Made by a program: the position numbers and the translations under genes | Notes under the pieces: generated by a model | Database searches by the model: none | Told to the model about the DNA's origin: nothing | What the model saw: only the letters and a program-made list of their open reading frames with translations | Shown here: in pieces, positions 46,794 to 60,720 of the stretch | Position numbering within the stretch: position 1 is the stretch's first letter | Layout of the letters: every line of letters starts with the position of its first letter | From: Colius striatus | Lineage: Eukaryota > Chordata > Aves > Coliiformes > Coliidae | Direction of reading: 5' to 3' | Assembly (NCBI RefSeq): GCF_028858725.1 | Contig: NC_084762.1 | Location: 3,357,374 to 3,421,373, forward strand | Length of the DNA: 64,000 bases

Positions 46794-48555
46794 CTTGGAA
46801 AGAAAAAAACCAAAACAAAAACACCCCAGATAAATCATTTTTTTCTCATTTTAATTCCAAAAGCAGCATCCAGAAATGAAAGGATACACAGCACAGGCAT
46901 TTCTCTCATTTCCACTACAGAAATCTCTCAAGGCTCTGCGTGAAGACACAACCTTACTGCTGGGTGTTTATTTGCATTTCAAGATGTACTTTTCCAGAAG
47001 TCACAGGTACATGAGCAAATACATACATTTTTCAAAATGCAAATGTTTCCATTAGCCTGATGGATACATACAGCAATATTCCACTTCAGCTTTCCCCACG
47101 TCAAGTCCCAAGAGGGTTTTTGGTATCTATTTATCCTGGCAGCAATACCAAAAATTCCCCTACCAATCTCCTTCCACAGGCCGATAGCCAGCTTTCAGCA
47201 GGCTTTCATTTTCCCCCTGTTGCACATGCAATTAAGCAGGACTGAGGTGTACTTCAGTGGGTGAACACAATGACAGACGCTCAACAGCCAGCACCAGACT
47301 CCAACAGCTTCCAGAAAACTCGAGTGCACGAGAGGAGACTGAGGGGAGGCACAATTCAGAACCATCATCTCTCCATAACCAAACAATGCTCAAACTGGGC
47401 AAGAGTGTCTAAATCAGCTCGGATCTTACCAGACAACTTGCTGTTTTCACACACAAATGAAGTGTCTGTACATGTAACAGATGTGCTTTTGAGAGTTTAA
47501 ATGCTTAGATCAGAATAACTTCTCATTTGCAGTGTTCAAGGCCTGTGTGTCAGGGAAACGAGCCAGCCGTTATTGGAAGCCTCCTGGGCTGCTGCATCTC
47601 AAACCTTTCACTCCCTTCAAGGACTGTGCAGGATGGATCTTAGGCTGACTCTGGTCATTTTCTTGTTTTGGGGGAGTTCAGGTCCCACATTTAAATGCAG
47701 AAGTCAGTCCAAACTGAAATCCTGCCCGACAGCAAACCTTGAGAGTGCCTTGAAATATTTTGAAGAACACAGTGACTTTGCAAGGAAAAGCCCGTCTGCA
47801 GAGAAGCAGCTACGTGCACCTCAGGCTTTGGGAGAGTTGGGCTTGGCTGCAGTGGGAAACAGAGGAATATTCCTATCGCTTAGGTGACCCAGTGAATTTA
47901 GAGCAGGGTGGTTTCTGCTTGTTTGTTTTTCCTTTGGGGTCTGGAAAAGACTAAGAGGATCAGAGTGATAAGGGCAAGAGGCTACTTGACCCCCATCTCA
48001 AATGACATGAGCTCCTGGTCGTTGACCAAGAAGTTCTCTGCACAGCCTCATCAACACTGCAGCACCAGCGTCCTATGCTCCCAATGGTACTGAACTTCTG
48101 CAACAACACAGCACCTCAATTTAAAACAGGCTTCATGTAGCTTAATAAAATTTAATTAAATCAACTGTGGTTGCTTTACTTGTCTGCTTTAAGTTCACAA
48201 CTTCAGCTCGTTTCACTTCCCCTGCCTGCCTCAATAGAGACAAGCATTTAGGCTGGTGGGCATCTACCTCTCCTGAGCATCCCCAGCTTCACATCCTTGG
48301 CTGAAGAGGTCCTGGAGGCTGCCTGGCAGGCAGAGAGACAGAGCTGGCAGTCAGGAGCCTTCGCAGCAGCTCTGCACCCACCTTGCATGCTCCTGCACAC
48401 TTGCTCTCGGCTGCCTGGCTGCAGGGTCGAGTCCATTACCTGCGCATCCAGGTGAGGACAGCAAGAAACACACGAGGCAAGGCAGCCTGTTGTACCACTT
48501 TAGTGCTGTAAAATAAGAAACTCTGTGCCATACAGTGTGTTACAAGTGTCCTTAC
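46794..48555 (-). other. E2F3: E2F3 intron 2
   Basis: A 1762-base GT-AG intron with no recognisable repeat. Open frames such as 47573-47887 on the plus strand match no family I know. Confidence 0.9.
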
Positions 48556-48667
48556 TTTTTGGACTATCTGGACTTCTTGTGGCAGCTCTTCCTTTCCCCT
48601 TTGGAGTCTTTAATCCTTCAGCCAGATACTGGTGGCCGCTTTCCCCGAGCTCCAGCCTTCGCTTTGC
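48556..48667 (-). CDS. E2F3: E2F3 exon 2
   Basis: A 112-base exon with acceptor ttttttaacag and donor AAAA|GTAAGG, too short to stand out as an open frame. It encodes [20 protein letters not shown] and [17 protein letters not shown] plus one base of the Thr codon finished by exon 3. AKRRLEL is the cyclin A-binding and nuclear-localisation basic motif of the activator E2Fs. It is the first exon shared by the long and short isoforms, and it starts in phase 0. Confidence 0.95.
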
Positions 48668-49171
48668 CTGTTAAAAAAACACATCACTTTTTTAACTGAT
48701 GGATGGAAGTGTATTTCATATTATCAAAGACAATATTGGGGCTATAGGAAAGGCAGTCTGCACTCAGCTCCTCACAGCAAGGTATCAGTGCATACCCATC
48801 ACACGGGAACGTGAATATTTACTGGAACCTTAAAGAGGACTTAAAGCAAGGGCCAACTACCATTCTATGGTTCTGAGTGACAGTTGTATGAGCTACTTCA
48901 CTCTAGTCTGAATCTTCTTAAGCACATATGAAAGATTTCCAGCCTCACTTGAGTTGAGAGCATTTCAGTTCAGAAAACAAAGAGAACCTCTCAAGCACAC
49001 GCACGTATGGGCCCACAAAGGCACGGTTCTTCCGAAAACCTCCTTGTATCCAGGTAAGTCTGTGCACAGGCAGTGTTTGTGCATAATTTTTCCTTCAGCA
49101 TTTGAAGGAAATGCCTTTGGGAGAAGCACTACTCTCTCTCCCATCACATCCTCATCAGAACGCTCAGGCAG

Positions 49172-50209
49172 TGTGGCTTGGATGAGTGGACAGTGAGGTG
49201 GATGGAGAGCTGCCTGAATGACAGAGCCCAGAGGGTGCGGAGCAATGGCACAGAGTGGAGTTGGAGGCCTGAGGCCAGTGGAGTTCCACAGGGATGGGTT
49301 CTGGGGCCAGTCTTGTTCAACAACTTCATCTGGATGAGGGGACAGAGTTCCCTGCTGGCACCTCAGCAAGTTCCCTGCTGGCACCAAACTGGGAGCACTG
49401 GCTGATTCCCCAGAGGCTGTGCTGCCATTCAGCAGGATCTCAACCAGCTGGAGAGTTGGGCAGAGAGGAACCTGCTGAGGTTCAGCAAGGACAAGTGCAG
49501 AGTCCTGCATCTGGGGAGGAACAACCCCCTGCAGCAGCACAGGCTGGGGATTGACCTGTTGGAGAGCATCTCTGCAGAGAGAGACCTGGGAGTGCTGATT
49601 GATAATAAACTGAAGATGAGCCAGCAATGTGCCCTTGTGGGCAAGTAGCCAATGGCATCTTGGGATGCATCAAGGACAGTGTGGGCAGCAAGGTGCCCTG
49701 CTGAGGCCTCATCTGGAGTCCTGTGCCCAGTTCTGGGCTCCTCAGCTCAAGAGGGACAGGGAACTGCTGGAGAGAGGCCAGTGCAGGGCCACCAAGATGA
49801 TCAAGGGACCGGAGCATCTTCCTGCTGAGGAAAGGCTGCAGGAACTGGGGCTGTTTAGTCTGAAGGGGGATCTCATCAATATTTACAAGTATCTAAATGG
49901 TGGGTGTCAGGAGGTTGGGGAAGCACTATTTTCTGTTGTGTCTGGCGACAGGACAAGGGGTGATGGAAAGAAGCTGGAACACAAAAAGTTCTCTTTAAAC
50001 ATAGGGAGAAACTATTTCAGTGTGAGGTGAGGGAGCCCTGGCACAGGCTGCCCAGGGAGGGTGTGGAGACTCCTTCTCAGGAGGTCTTCAAAACCCTCCT
50101 AGACACGTTCCTGTGTGACCTGATCTAGGTGGGACCTGCTTTAGCAGGGAGTTGGACTGGATGATCTCTAAAGGCCCCTTCCAACACCTACCACTTTGTG
50201 ATTCTATGA
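49172..50209 (+). mobile_element. CR1 LINE, 5'-truncated, ORF2 C-terminus plus 3' end
   Basis: The longest CR1 copy in the window. Its translation includes [50 protein letters not shown] and [18 protein letters not shown] in several frames, and it ends in TTTGTGATTCTATGA at 50209. The catalytic region is degraded and ORF2 is frameshifted. A 17-base unit (agttccctgctggcacc) is repeated with a 23-base offset at 49346 and 49369, where the other long copy (39220) has only one. It lies antisense to E2F3. Confidence 0.95.
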
Positions 50210-53200
50210 AATAGGAGACAAGACATCACAAGCAGCCTTGGACAACTGTACTTCCTCTGCTTCTCAACAATTTTGGTCCTCATTGAAAGCAGCACCACTA
50301 CAATTATTTCACATTAACTACCACGTTTGCATGAAAGCTGCCTACATAAAAGCCAGGTGAAGAAGAAGTAGTACTCGAAAGATGACGCCTGAAAACCAGC
50401 TAAACGCTGCACTCACAGCTCAAGGGGAAGCTGTGTATGTCATGAATAATAAAAGCAGCACATCAAACCGTTAAACTATGCAGCACACAGACAAACTGCA
50501 ATGAAACCCACCACCGATATGAATTTTGTTTGTAGACAGAAACATAATCTAACAACTTTGGAAACAATTCTATACCCTGCCATGCCACTCAGGTTACTGA
50601 AATTAAATCTGGGGATAGTTGTTATCCTAACAATAGAAGGGAAGACACGGGAAAAAGAAGAAAAAGAAGTTTAGGCAAATAACTGTTTCTGAAGAATGTT
50701 GTTTATTCAAGTAGGCAGATTAATTCAGAGTACTCAGAGTACTTTCTCTGCTTGCTTTTTAGACTTACCCCAAAGGGTTGGTTCACATTCTGCTCCTCTG
50801 ATGAACTAAAATAAAACAATATGTTCTTCTAAGAAGTTGCAGACATGATATTTCTGGACTGTGGATTTATCTTATGTGTTTTACTTCAGGTCTGTGACCA
50901 ACAGAAGGCTCTAAATAAATCAATTTCTGTGCATTAATTTATGGATAGCTAACTAACACCTTTACACTGGACTTGGTTTGCAAACCTCAGACTTATTAAA
51001 AGGCAAGTTGAAGCATATGAAACTCCTAACAACCCATGGTGTAACAGCCTGTGCAGAAGGTTCAAGCCACTCTTCTCTATTTTGTAGGAAGGAACTAGTT
51101 GCTAATTCATTGGTGACAGAGCAAAACTGAATTCACTGTATCCTTGTAACCGACACAGCCTCCAAGGGTGTGAAACATCTCTGCTTCCCTCCTCAGACAG
51201 TCTGTAAGCCAAGGACACCAAAGGTGTTTTCCAAAGGTCAACTGTTAACAAAAGCATCCAGCTAATATGTTTAGCCAAGGTAATAGGATTAAATTAAGAT
51301 TACAGCTATTCCACAGGGACAAATGCAGTTCACACTTCTTCTTTAGGTGTTTTTTTCCACCCTGAGAACTGTAAGAGAAAAGGAAGGAGGAGTGAAAAGT
51401 GAACAATTCAGGGCGTGGGAAGACTAGGCCAAAGGGATACAATTAAAGATAAAAGAGAATCTCAAAACCAGGTGTGAGGAGGAGGGGAAACGCTAAAGAC
51501 TTAAAAATCCAGAGATCTGCAGTGGCTTTTTCCACCAGGATTAAAACTTAGGTCTGTGCTACACAAGAAAACTTTTTGTCTCAACTTGTTGGCAAGACGT
51601 GAACAGCGGCGCTTGGGTCCTGCTTCTGTGGTTACACACTCTACAGCTTTCTCCTGTGAACTTCAAACAACCAGGTTTGGTAGTGAGAGAACATAAACAG
51701 CATCCTTTGGCAGTGTGCAGCAGCACAAGCCCCTCCGTGTGTGCTGGGTTCCAAACACTCAGCTTGGGTTACAAACAATGAGCTCTTGTGGGTCTCACCG
51801 AGGGACGCTACCTAGGGGCAGCCCAGGAATATCCATGGCTTCTGGGAAAATGCTGCAAAGTAATTATTGTGTAGGGAGAGAGATAGAGCAAAGTATTTTA
51901 GATGGTCTTGGTGAAGATCCTGAGGCAATTTCAGCAAACCCTGGTTGAATTCCTGGCCAGATGTTACACGTCACTCAGCAAGTGCCCTCTTCCCCTTCCT
52001 GTTTTAACTTCAAACCTGATATGATGCAGGGCTGAAGCTGAAATTGAACAAATACACTTCTTCCCTGACTTACAGACCAACGACTTTCTAATGCCTTTGC
52101 CTTTGCACTAGAGATCCTGGGTAACTCACAGTTTCTCCCACCCATCTCCAAAATCATTCATAGTGCTTTCTGCTGTCATGTTTCCCTTCAGAACTCTCAA
52201 AATGTGTTGAGCGATCAGTAGAATCAGTGACCCTTTTAAGGGAAATAAACACCTTGATTTGAATAACTGATTTCTGCTACAGTCCTCAATTTGCTGTTTG
52301 TACAAATTGGTGGTGTCGTTATTGGCATGGTCTGATCAGCAGGAGCACACAGAATCTCCTGACACAACACGTGGGACCTGCTAAGAAGTAACAAGCCAAA
52401 GGGCACCTGCACAAAGCATCACAGTGATGGGGTGGAGTAAGAAACACAGGGACTGAGAACTTTTCAGCGACACTGAGCAAAACTTGAGCACTATAACCAG
52501 AAGTCAAGTCTCTCAGGGGCGCTGGGAAAGGGTCACGCAAGGAAAGAGCTAAAGCCTCAAACTGATACATCCTGCAAGAGATGAACAGGAAAGCATCCTA
52601 TTGAGCTGAACCAGACTCTAGCCAACCCCTTGGTGGAGGCATAAAAACGTGGCATCAACTGGTTTGACTCAATTCTCTCTTCCAATACTATGAGCAGTTC
52701 CTGATATAGATACAACTACAGATCCATTCTTCAGTGCAGACCACTAAAAACAGGCATCACCTCAGCTGCTATGTAGTTATAACCTTTTACCTCCAGTTCC
52801 TTTTTGTTTAAAATGATAGCTACCTCAGTTAATGTCAGAGGCAAACCCACAAGAATGTCTCCATAACACTTGTGTTGGTAAGGAAATAGTTTTAGAACTC
52901 CTAGGATAAGCTAAGCATTTTCAAGTAGGCAGCACCTCAGGCAACTTCACTTGGCAGGGATTAGCTTTTGAGGGGAGGTTGGAGGCAGGTATGATTACAG
53001 AAGACTAGAAAAAGAGCAAATGAGGTTTCCATGGATTGAGAAAAAGGGGTGGGAAAAGTACAAATGGGCAATTATAGCTCATTCCCATAATGGGCTGGTT
53101 TGACCTCACAGATGCCTGGGCCTAACAGGTCCTTGTCATCACCTCTTCTCCTGCATCCTCCTTCCATACCTGTGCTCTCTCTGCTCAGGTCTTCATCAGA

Positions 53201-54824
53201 CCCCACAGGGAGCTGGCTCAAGGGGTCACAAGGTAGTCTCCCTCCAAAGCAGAAGTGAGTTTTCTGCCAGATGATCCCCTGGGGGTGACTTGTCAGCCCC
53301 GAGAGCTGCTGAGCAGGAGCAGAAGGACACCCCATGGCCCTTGGAGCACCGGTGTGGCACACGAGTGGCTTGGCTCTTGTGCCACGCAACAATCATCTTC
53401 AGGGCTTGGAGAAAGAAACTGAGACCAAAACGACAGTCAGAGTGTTACTCTGGAAGGGCACAACAGAGCCAAGTGCAAAGCATCAGGTAACAGCCAGCAC
53501 GGGGTTCTGTCAAGACAGCAGAGACGGAAGGGCTGTGGTGGGGGGCTGCCAGCACCAGCTTTTGAAGACTGCACCATGTCCAACCAAAGCCTCATTTTTT
53601 TATGAGGCTTGTACTTCTAAGCTTGAGGGCAGAAGCAATAAAATGTTCTCTAATTCTTTCCAATGATAAAACCATAGAGCAGAACTTTGCCAAGCTATGT
53701 GCGCTGAGATGTCTGTCTCAGCTTTATTACTGGATGCAAGAGACAGACCTCAGAAAACCTTCTGAAAACCTTTTGTCTGAAATATTCCTGCACCCATTAG
53801 GCTTTAGCAGGCACATAAGATTTGACAGAAGGATGATGAGCTGGGCATATTCCGTTCCCTCAACATCTCAAACTGACAACCACTTGGAAAAGTGTAGTCA
53901 GTACATTTTTGTTATAAACATCAAGAGCCAAATTCCATTTCAAACTGCAAGCACCACAGCTCTTGGGCCTGCCCAGGCTACACACATGCCATCTCCTGAG
54001 AGATCCCATCCAGGATGAGACACATCCAAATCCCCTGCTCCCCTGGCTGGCAGTCAGGGTATATTACAGCAGCACTCTGATGTAAATACAAAAGGGATAA
54101 AAGTTAAACTCAGAAGGAGAGCACGAATAACCTGGGATAAAGCCTAGTGACACGGGGACAGAAGATAAAATAACTTACTCCAAAAAATAACAGTATGAGG
54201 AGCTGGAAAGAAACTCCAATTGAGGGTTGACTGGACAGGAAAAATAAGAAGATTGGAAATGACCAAACATAGCAAGGAATAAATGGTGTGTATTAAGTGA
54301 TAACTGATGGTGGCCTAAGCAGCAAGCCAGAGAAACACGTCTCAGTGCTCAGCTGCGTCTCCATCAGTGTCTCTGCACAAGGACTCAGCAAGGGCAGATG
54401 ACTAAGCCTGCCATAGCCTCTAGAAGATATTGCAATTGGTAGGGGCAGATAAAATGGCAGCATTTCTGTATGTCACCACAATGCTGATATTACCAGGGAG
54501 GGGATACGAGCCCATCCAGACAGCACAGATAAATGCCGACCGCAGCGAGGGAAGCTGTGGCTCAGGCGCTTTTACCAATCAACACGTGATTTCCACAGGC
54601 TTGGTTTCAAAACTAAGCACTCACTTAAAAAGGCTGTGCATTTCCAACATGCCCCATGGAACAAAGTCTGGTATGTGGAGAGCCCCGAGTGCCTGCCAGA
54701 AGGCTGCACCCAGCTGAGAGCATGGCAAACACAACGACCTGCACCAGGAGAGGCCAAAAAGTGGGGAGAGGTGCAAAGGGGAAAGCAGAGGAGCTCTCAG
54801 CAAGGAAGGGGCTGAGCTCTGCAG

Positions 54825-55136
54825 GTAATAAGCCAAGAAACACCCAGAAAGATGCAGAAGAACCATCAGAGTTCCTGCCTTTGGACCCCTACTGACAACT
54901 CCTCAGTTCATCCCTATTTCTTTTGAGCAACAAGGAGATCAAGTTGCAGTTCAAACTCCTGGAAGGGAGAGGGATTTCAGGTAATAAGCCAAGAAACACC
55001 CAGAAAGATGCAGAAGAACCATCAGAGTTCCTGCCTTTGGACCCCCACTGACAACTCCTCAGTTCATCCCTATTTCTTTTGAGCAACAAGGAGATCAAGT
55101 TGCAGTTCAAACTCCTGGAAGGGAGAGGGATTTCAG
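54825..55136. repeat. Tandem duplication, two 156-base units
   Basis: Bases 54825-54980 and 54981-55136 are the same unit. It begins GTAATAAGCCAAGAAACACC and ends GGGAGAGGGATTTCAG. I found one difference, a T or C within 'tttggacccc(t/c)actgac'. The near identity points to a recent event. The unit matches no repeat family I know. Confidence 0.95.
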
Positions 55137-56706
55137 TTTTCCATGAAGAAAGTGGTCTGCACACAGGTACAATAATGTGTATCACACCACTCAGAAACCA
55201 CAGTTAATTCTCACTGTACAAAACCATTAAAAAGAGGCTTAAGAAAAGGGTAGGAAGATAAATAGCTAGAAATTTCCATGTCAAAGGCAGTAGATGAAGT
55301 ATGTCCTTAAAAGCAGACTTCTAAAACTCCTCTCAACTCTTCCTAAAAATATTGCTTCTCTGTGGAAAGTACACATTCCCCTGCTACCCCAACACAGAGG
55401 AGCAAGAGCAAGTGAAAACAGGACCTGAGAATTAAGTTTTACCCATGGCCCATTCATTAGACTGAGGTAAAAGCACATGAAAAGATACACAAAAATAGCA
55501 CCCTGAACATTGAATACATTGTACAACCAGCACAAGGAAGAACAGGAGTCTGAAATATCACTACTTGTTAGTCAGGATCATTAGTTGAGTGACAAGCAGT
55601 TGGTATTTAAAGTAACATTGAAAGAAGCGTTTTAAAGCAAACGAAAACACGGCTTACAGAAATCTTCCTGATCGACCTGCTGCAACACAAAAGCCCTGAG
55701 TTTTCTTCTCAGAAAATGGCAATTGTATTAAGAAGAGAACAAAAAAAAATCCTTCCCATTATACCAATTTGTATTTCATAAACTATCATTTTATTTTGCA
55801 GCTTATCAGGCATCAGCTCATTATAGTTCCGACTGAGGGAAGCTTAGTTCCTATATTGAAATGATTCTTTCAGCTGCCGTCAAATTGTTTGTTTCTAATG
55901 GAGATGAAAAGAAAATCCCCTCTGTAGGCCTTACCTGGAGTTACAATTCAGTGACAGGCACCTCAAATTACCAAATTAAACCACGTTCTCATCATCTCCA
56001 GACCCTCTTCATTAGGTGTTTGTCCCCGAGAGCTGAAAGCTGATAGTATTACTCTGGTGAAGTTTCTTTCAAGGACTATATAAGCCATCCTATTTCCATC
56101 AATTTTCCACTTTCACAGTTCCCTCAGAAGTATCAGAAGTGCCCAGGAAGCCACAAACTGTAAGTGCTTAAATATCAAACCATAAGACTAAGTAGCAGAT
56201 TCTTGCTTGAAGGTAGGACCCAAGCCAGAGGAACGTAGGGATGACTTTTCGCTTCTCAGGTCGAACATCCAGCCAGAAGCGATGTGTCATGAGTGCCTCC
56301 CAATCACTACTGCAGAACCTCACACAACACCAGGCTTAACACCCACTGAAAGGAATACATTAGCTTCCAGGCATGCTCAACAGTTGTTGTTGCCTTACCC
56401 CAGTGTGGCACTTCACACTTCTCATCTTGGTTTTGCTTGAACAGAAGAACATTTTCAACTGCTTTTCAATGCAACACCATGAGCTGAACCACAGAGAGCA
56501 AGGAAAGATGGGGATTTCTTCTGAGCCCCAGGGCAAGTGGTTTCTACTGAAGGAGGATTATGATCTTAAAGTTCTAGTTTCCTTTGATTTTCACCCTGGT
56601 ATCTTGTGGGGAGCTGACCTGCCAGAAGGTCAGAGTATCTCACAGTCACCACTGCTAATGTAACTCTGATGCTGGGGTAGTTCAACATTTGATGTTATTC
56701 AGTGTC

Positions 56707-57126
56707 ATTAGGGCTACCAAGATGATAAGGGGACTGAGGCACCTCTCTGGAAAGGAAAGGCTGTGAGCCTGGGGGTTGTTTAGTCTGGACTGAGGGGAGA
56801 CCTCACCAATGCTGATCAATACCTAAAGCGTAGCTGTCAAGAGAATGGGGCCAGTCTTTGTTCTGTGGTGGCCAGTGACAGGACAAGGCGTAATGAGCTC
56901 AGGCTGGAACACAAGGAGAAACTCCTTTGGTGCTGAGATGAAGGAGCCTTGGCCAGGGCTGCCCGAGGAGGGTGTGAGGGCTCCTTCTCAGGAGGTTTCC
57001 AAACCCAGCTGGACACATTCCTGTGCCCCCTGAGCAATGGGAGCCTGATTTAGCAGGGGGTTGGGCTGGATGAGCTCTGGAGGTCCCTTTCCAACCTCCA
57101 CCATTCTGTGGGGATTCTGTGATTCC
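56707..57126 (+). mobile_element. CR1 LINE 3' fragment
   Basis: CR1 blocks in order: 'ggctaccaagatgataagggg', 'ggactgaggggagacctcacc', 'tggccagtgacaggacaagg', 'ggctgcccgaggagggtgtg', 'ccagctggacacattcctgtg', 'ggttgggctggatgagctctgg', and a GGATTCTGTGATTCC end. It is frameshifted and lies antisense to E2F3. Confidence 0.92.
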
Positions 57127-60075
57127 GTTTTCCGCTCAGTCTACTTGGATGCCATGGGCTCAGCCTATGTCTCATCGCTTTCATTTAGCATAGCATCCAT
57201 TGCTAAAACATGCAGCTTATCTTATTCTCCCACACTAATGCAGCACTTGCTGTTTCCTTTGCACTAGAAGGGGAAGGACATTACAAGAGTTGTGCAAGAA
57301 ATAAACCAAAGCATAAGCCACGTTTTGGGCCTCAAACCAACAGAATTGCACCTATACTGCATAGGAAATGAATCATCCGAGATCTTTCTCTTGCAATCTT
57401 TTCCACCAAACGTGAAACAATTACTTCTTACTGGAAGTAATGGCTTTGCACTCGATGAAGCTCGAAGGCTCCGGTTACCACTTCATGTTGAAATGTGACA
57501 AGTTATTTTCAGGAAACTGCACCCAGTTTTCACCTCAACTGCTCAACTGCCCACGGTGAGGAGCAGAGGTGTCCCTGAGCTGCCCTGAAAACGGCTCTGT
57601 GCACCAGCTACTCCCTCATCCCAAGGCTGAGCTGCACCTGCCTGGGCAAGGTGAAAGCTCTGGCGACAACAGTTCCACCAAACATACTGATAAATGGCCA
57701 AGACTCACATGTAGAAGCACAGACAGAACAACCAGCTTCTGGCAGGTCTGTCTGCAGGTGTTTTGGGATGGCTGAGTGGCAGAGGACACTTTCCTTGGCA
57801 CTGCCTGGGAAACATGGCCAGGGCCATGGTGGCAAAGCCAGCCTGGCCACCAGCCAGCAGGCCTTAACGCCAGCCTGGGCCTACAAACTGATGTCAAAGC
57901 CACTGGCTATTCACCAACCGCCGTTCCCAAAGATACCGCTTAGCAAGGCTGCTGCCTCCAGAGCAAAGCTCAGGGGGTTTCAGTTGCAGTTCACATCAGT
58001 AATTTCTCACCACAGACATCCTTTGAAGAAAACAAGACTGTCATGAGACGGGCCTGACGCTGAACCGTCAAACTGATGGCGAGCAGGGAGGGGCAGGGGG
58101 CGAGCAGAACGTGAGAAACACTTCTTGGTGTAATTTCTGCCTATGGCATCCGTATGGGACAATTATATAGACACAGATTCACTTTTAACATTACCCATCA
58201 AGAGCAAAGTAAGCAAATAGTGGTTTAATTCCTAGGGTGTGTGACAGAACACCAAGTGCCTACAGAGCTTCTTGAAGTGTTCCAGCCCTTGGGAGGCTTT
58301 CAGCCTCCTGACCACTAAGCCTAAACCTCACCTGGACCAAGGGAAATAATGTTTTAAGGTTGGTCCCAAAGAAAAATCATCACAAGGCAGTCAGTCCTAG
58401 AGATTATTTTGTCTTTTGTATTTAAGGACTATTTTTAAAAGTACTCTTTTAAAAGTCATTAACTTCCAAATAAGAACGTGATGGGATTAGTTCCACTGAG
58501 TAGCTTCCACTCTGTGTGTGGAAATTAGCACAGCTCCTTAAAAAAGCAACACTTTCAAACTGTCAATTGTCTGCCAACTTGTCTACTAAACAAATGAGCC
58601 CTAGGAGGGTGGAGGGAGGACACTAAAGGAGCTGGAGAATAGGATAGGATGAGCTTACCTGGAGGGAATTCCAGTAAAGGCCATGAAATATGAGATACAC
58701 AAGTTAATAACTGAAGTAGTAGTATACTAGGCATATATATTGACATAAGAATAGGGAGAAGAGTTATATTCTACATGTTCTGTAAGTGAGGAATAAGATA
58801 AAACTCTCTAGGAAGATGTAATGAATAAGTACATAGTGAAAGGGAAGGAGGAGCACTTGCAAAACAACACCGTAACGATGCAAGATTGGGCTTGCATCAC
58901 AAATTTTGCTCCCTAAATCGCCAGCCCAAGCCACAGTATCTCAAGTTTTGTTTTCCTTGGATACAGAACATGGACAAGAAAGGCCAGCATCTGCAGAATT
59001 CCACCCATGAAGTTTCTGCAGCTCACGTTTTCTTGCCTGCACAGGTCCACAGTTGGAGATTTCCCACCCTGGCACCTCAAACCTTCCTGCGCTCCCCAGA
59101 AATACCCACACTGAGTTAGACCAGGGCATCGCTTGGCTTACTGACAGGCAACTCACTGGCAACCAACTACATCATGCATGCTTCCAAAAATCCATGACAA
59201 AGAGGATCTGCATGCAAGTACTTCAGAAACCACGGCAGAACACTACAAACTGGTTTTGAGCACTGAGAGGCATGTGAATGGCAGTGTCGGTTATTCCCTC
59301 CCCAAAGGAGGACAATCTGTTCTTAAATAATAAAGGCAACACCAATCTCAGCTCCATATTTTCAATACACTGCCTGAGGTAGGATGGTTCTTAAGTCTCA
59401 CTACTTGTTCAGTTAATGTAATTGGTTATGTGAAGCCAGATCTGAAGCAGGAAAACCTTTTATTCCTAAGTACTTCCTTAACTTGGTTCCATAGTGCCAC
59501 ACAAGCATAAAAAAAAAAAGTAGTAAATGTACTTTGAATCTATCTAAGGTGATAAAAATATTACATGGATTCCAAAGGACACTGTGAAAGCTGACAAAAA
59601 ACTCCCAGGAGACAAGCAGACCCAGGTGAGGTGCAATGATTTGCACTTGGAGTCAGACAATGAGAAATAACAGTCCTAAGCTTTTACTGTAAGTCGTTAG
59701 CAATGTTAAGCCATCTCGGAGCTAAGCAGAGGAAGAGATTGGGATGTACTTTAAGAATCTGTAACACGAGAAAGTTAAGCAAGCATACAGCCATCAGAAA
59801 GGATCATGAACACAGTTGCTCCCACCAAAAAGCAGGCAAATGCATTTGCTGACCTCAAGGCTGTTCAGAGATGAAGTTGCAGGGAGTAACTCTGCAGAGA
59901 AGCTAGAGTGCAAAACATTCAGTCTGTCAAAACTTGGAAGGATTAACTCATTATTATTTCTCCCCACTTAAAAAAGGTCTAATTTCCACTTCGAGTTGGC
60001 ATTGGTTTGGCTCTCAGTCATGCTCAAGTCCAACAATGTAACAAGTCTTGTAACAGCAGAGTCACCTTCAGTGAG

Positions 60076-60720
60076 TGGTTGAGGTTGGGAAGGACTTCTG
60101 GAGATCCTCTAGTCCTGCTCAAAGTGGGGGCAACTGTCCCCAGTTGGATTCTGAAATTCCCTAGTGAAGGAGACTCCACAACTGAAGAGACCTATTCCAG
60201 CCCTGGAGCATCCTCGCTATAAAATCTTATGCTCAAGTAGAATTTCTTGTATTTCAGTTTGTGCCCATTGCCTTCTGTCCTGTCACTGCCCACCACTGCG
60301 AGGAATCATTTAGGTTTGAAAAGACCTTTAAGATCAAGTCTGCTTAGTCTTCTTCACTCCCTCCTGCAAACTCAACAGTCCCAGCTCTCTCAGACTCTCC
60401 TTGAGTATCAGATGCTCTGAGGCCTTGACACTTTCATTACCCTTTACTGGACCTGCTCCAGTAGATGTCTAGTAGTGTGAACCCTAGAACTAGATGCAAC
60501 ATATCAGATGTGTATCACCAGGGCCCATCATCGAGCTATTCCTCTCCCAAGACAGGACTCTGCACTTCCCTCCACTAAACTTTACCAGGTTCCTGGCAGC
60601 CCATTTCTCCATCCCATCAAGACCCCTCTGGATAGCAGTACAACCATCAGCTACATCAACCACTGTATCTTGTAGATCAGTGAAATAACCTCTTACTATT
60701 AATTTCATAAGCAAAATATT
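60076..60720 (-). mobile_element. Old CR1 LINE fragment
   Basis: On the minus strand the upstream part translates as GCTAIQRGLDGMEKWAARNL and VKFSGGKCRVL, the CR1 ORF2 segment just after the reverse-transcriptase core. The 3' UTR side is recognisable in reverse ('gaggttgggaaggacttctgg', 'gtgcccattgccttctgtcctgtcac'). It belongs to a divergent subfamily like the copy at 6209, with many indels. Confidence 0.85.

Larger units (their letters stand above)
36845..48667 (-). other. E2F3: E2F3, exons 2 to 7 and 3' UTR (first exon outside window)
   Basis: E2F3 is a nuclear activator of G1/S genes that binds DNA with a DP partner and is held in check by RB. Six exons join in frame to 1008 bases (335 codons plus stop). 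In order they give a basic linker ([15 protein letters not shown]), the winged-helix DNA-binding domain with [13 protein letters not shown], the leucine-rich dimerisation region, the marked box, and the C-terminal activation domain with the RB-binding stretch around [17 protein letters not shown]. Sequence is closer to E2F3 than to E2F1 or E2F2 (for example [20 protein letters not shown] and [20 protein letters not shown]). The residues encoded here match the length of the human short isoform apart from its few first residues. Neither exon 1a nor 1b was found up to base 64000. Confidence 0.96.

Noticed and set aside
49629..50030. 133-codon plus-strand frame, and the 220-codon antisense frame at 48965-49627
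   Set aside because: Both overlap the CR1 copy at 49172-50209; the first is CR1 ORF2, the second its antisense shadow.
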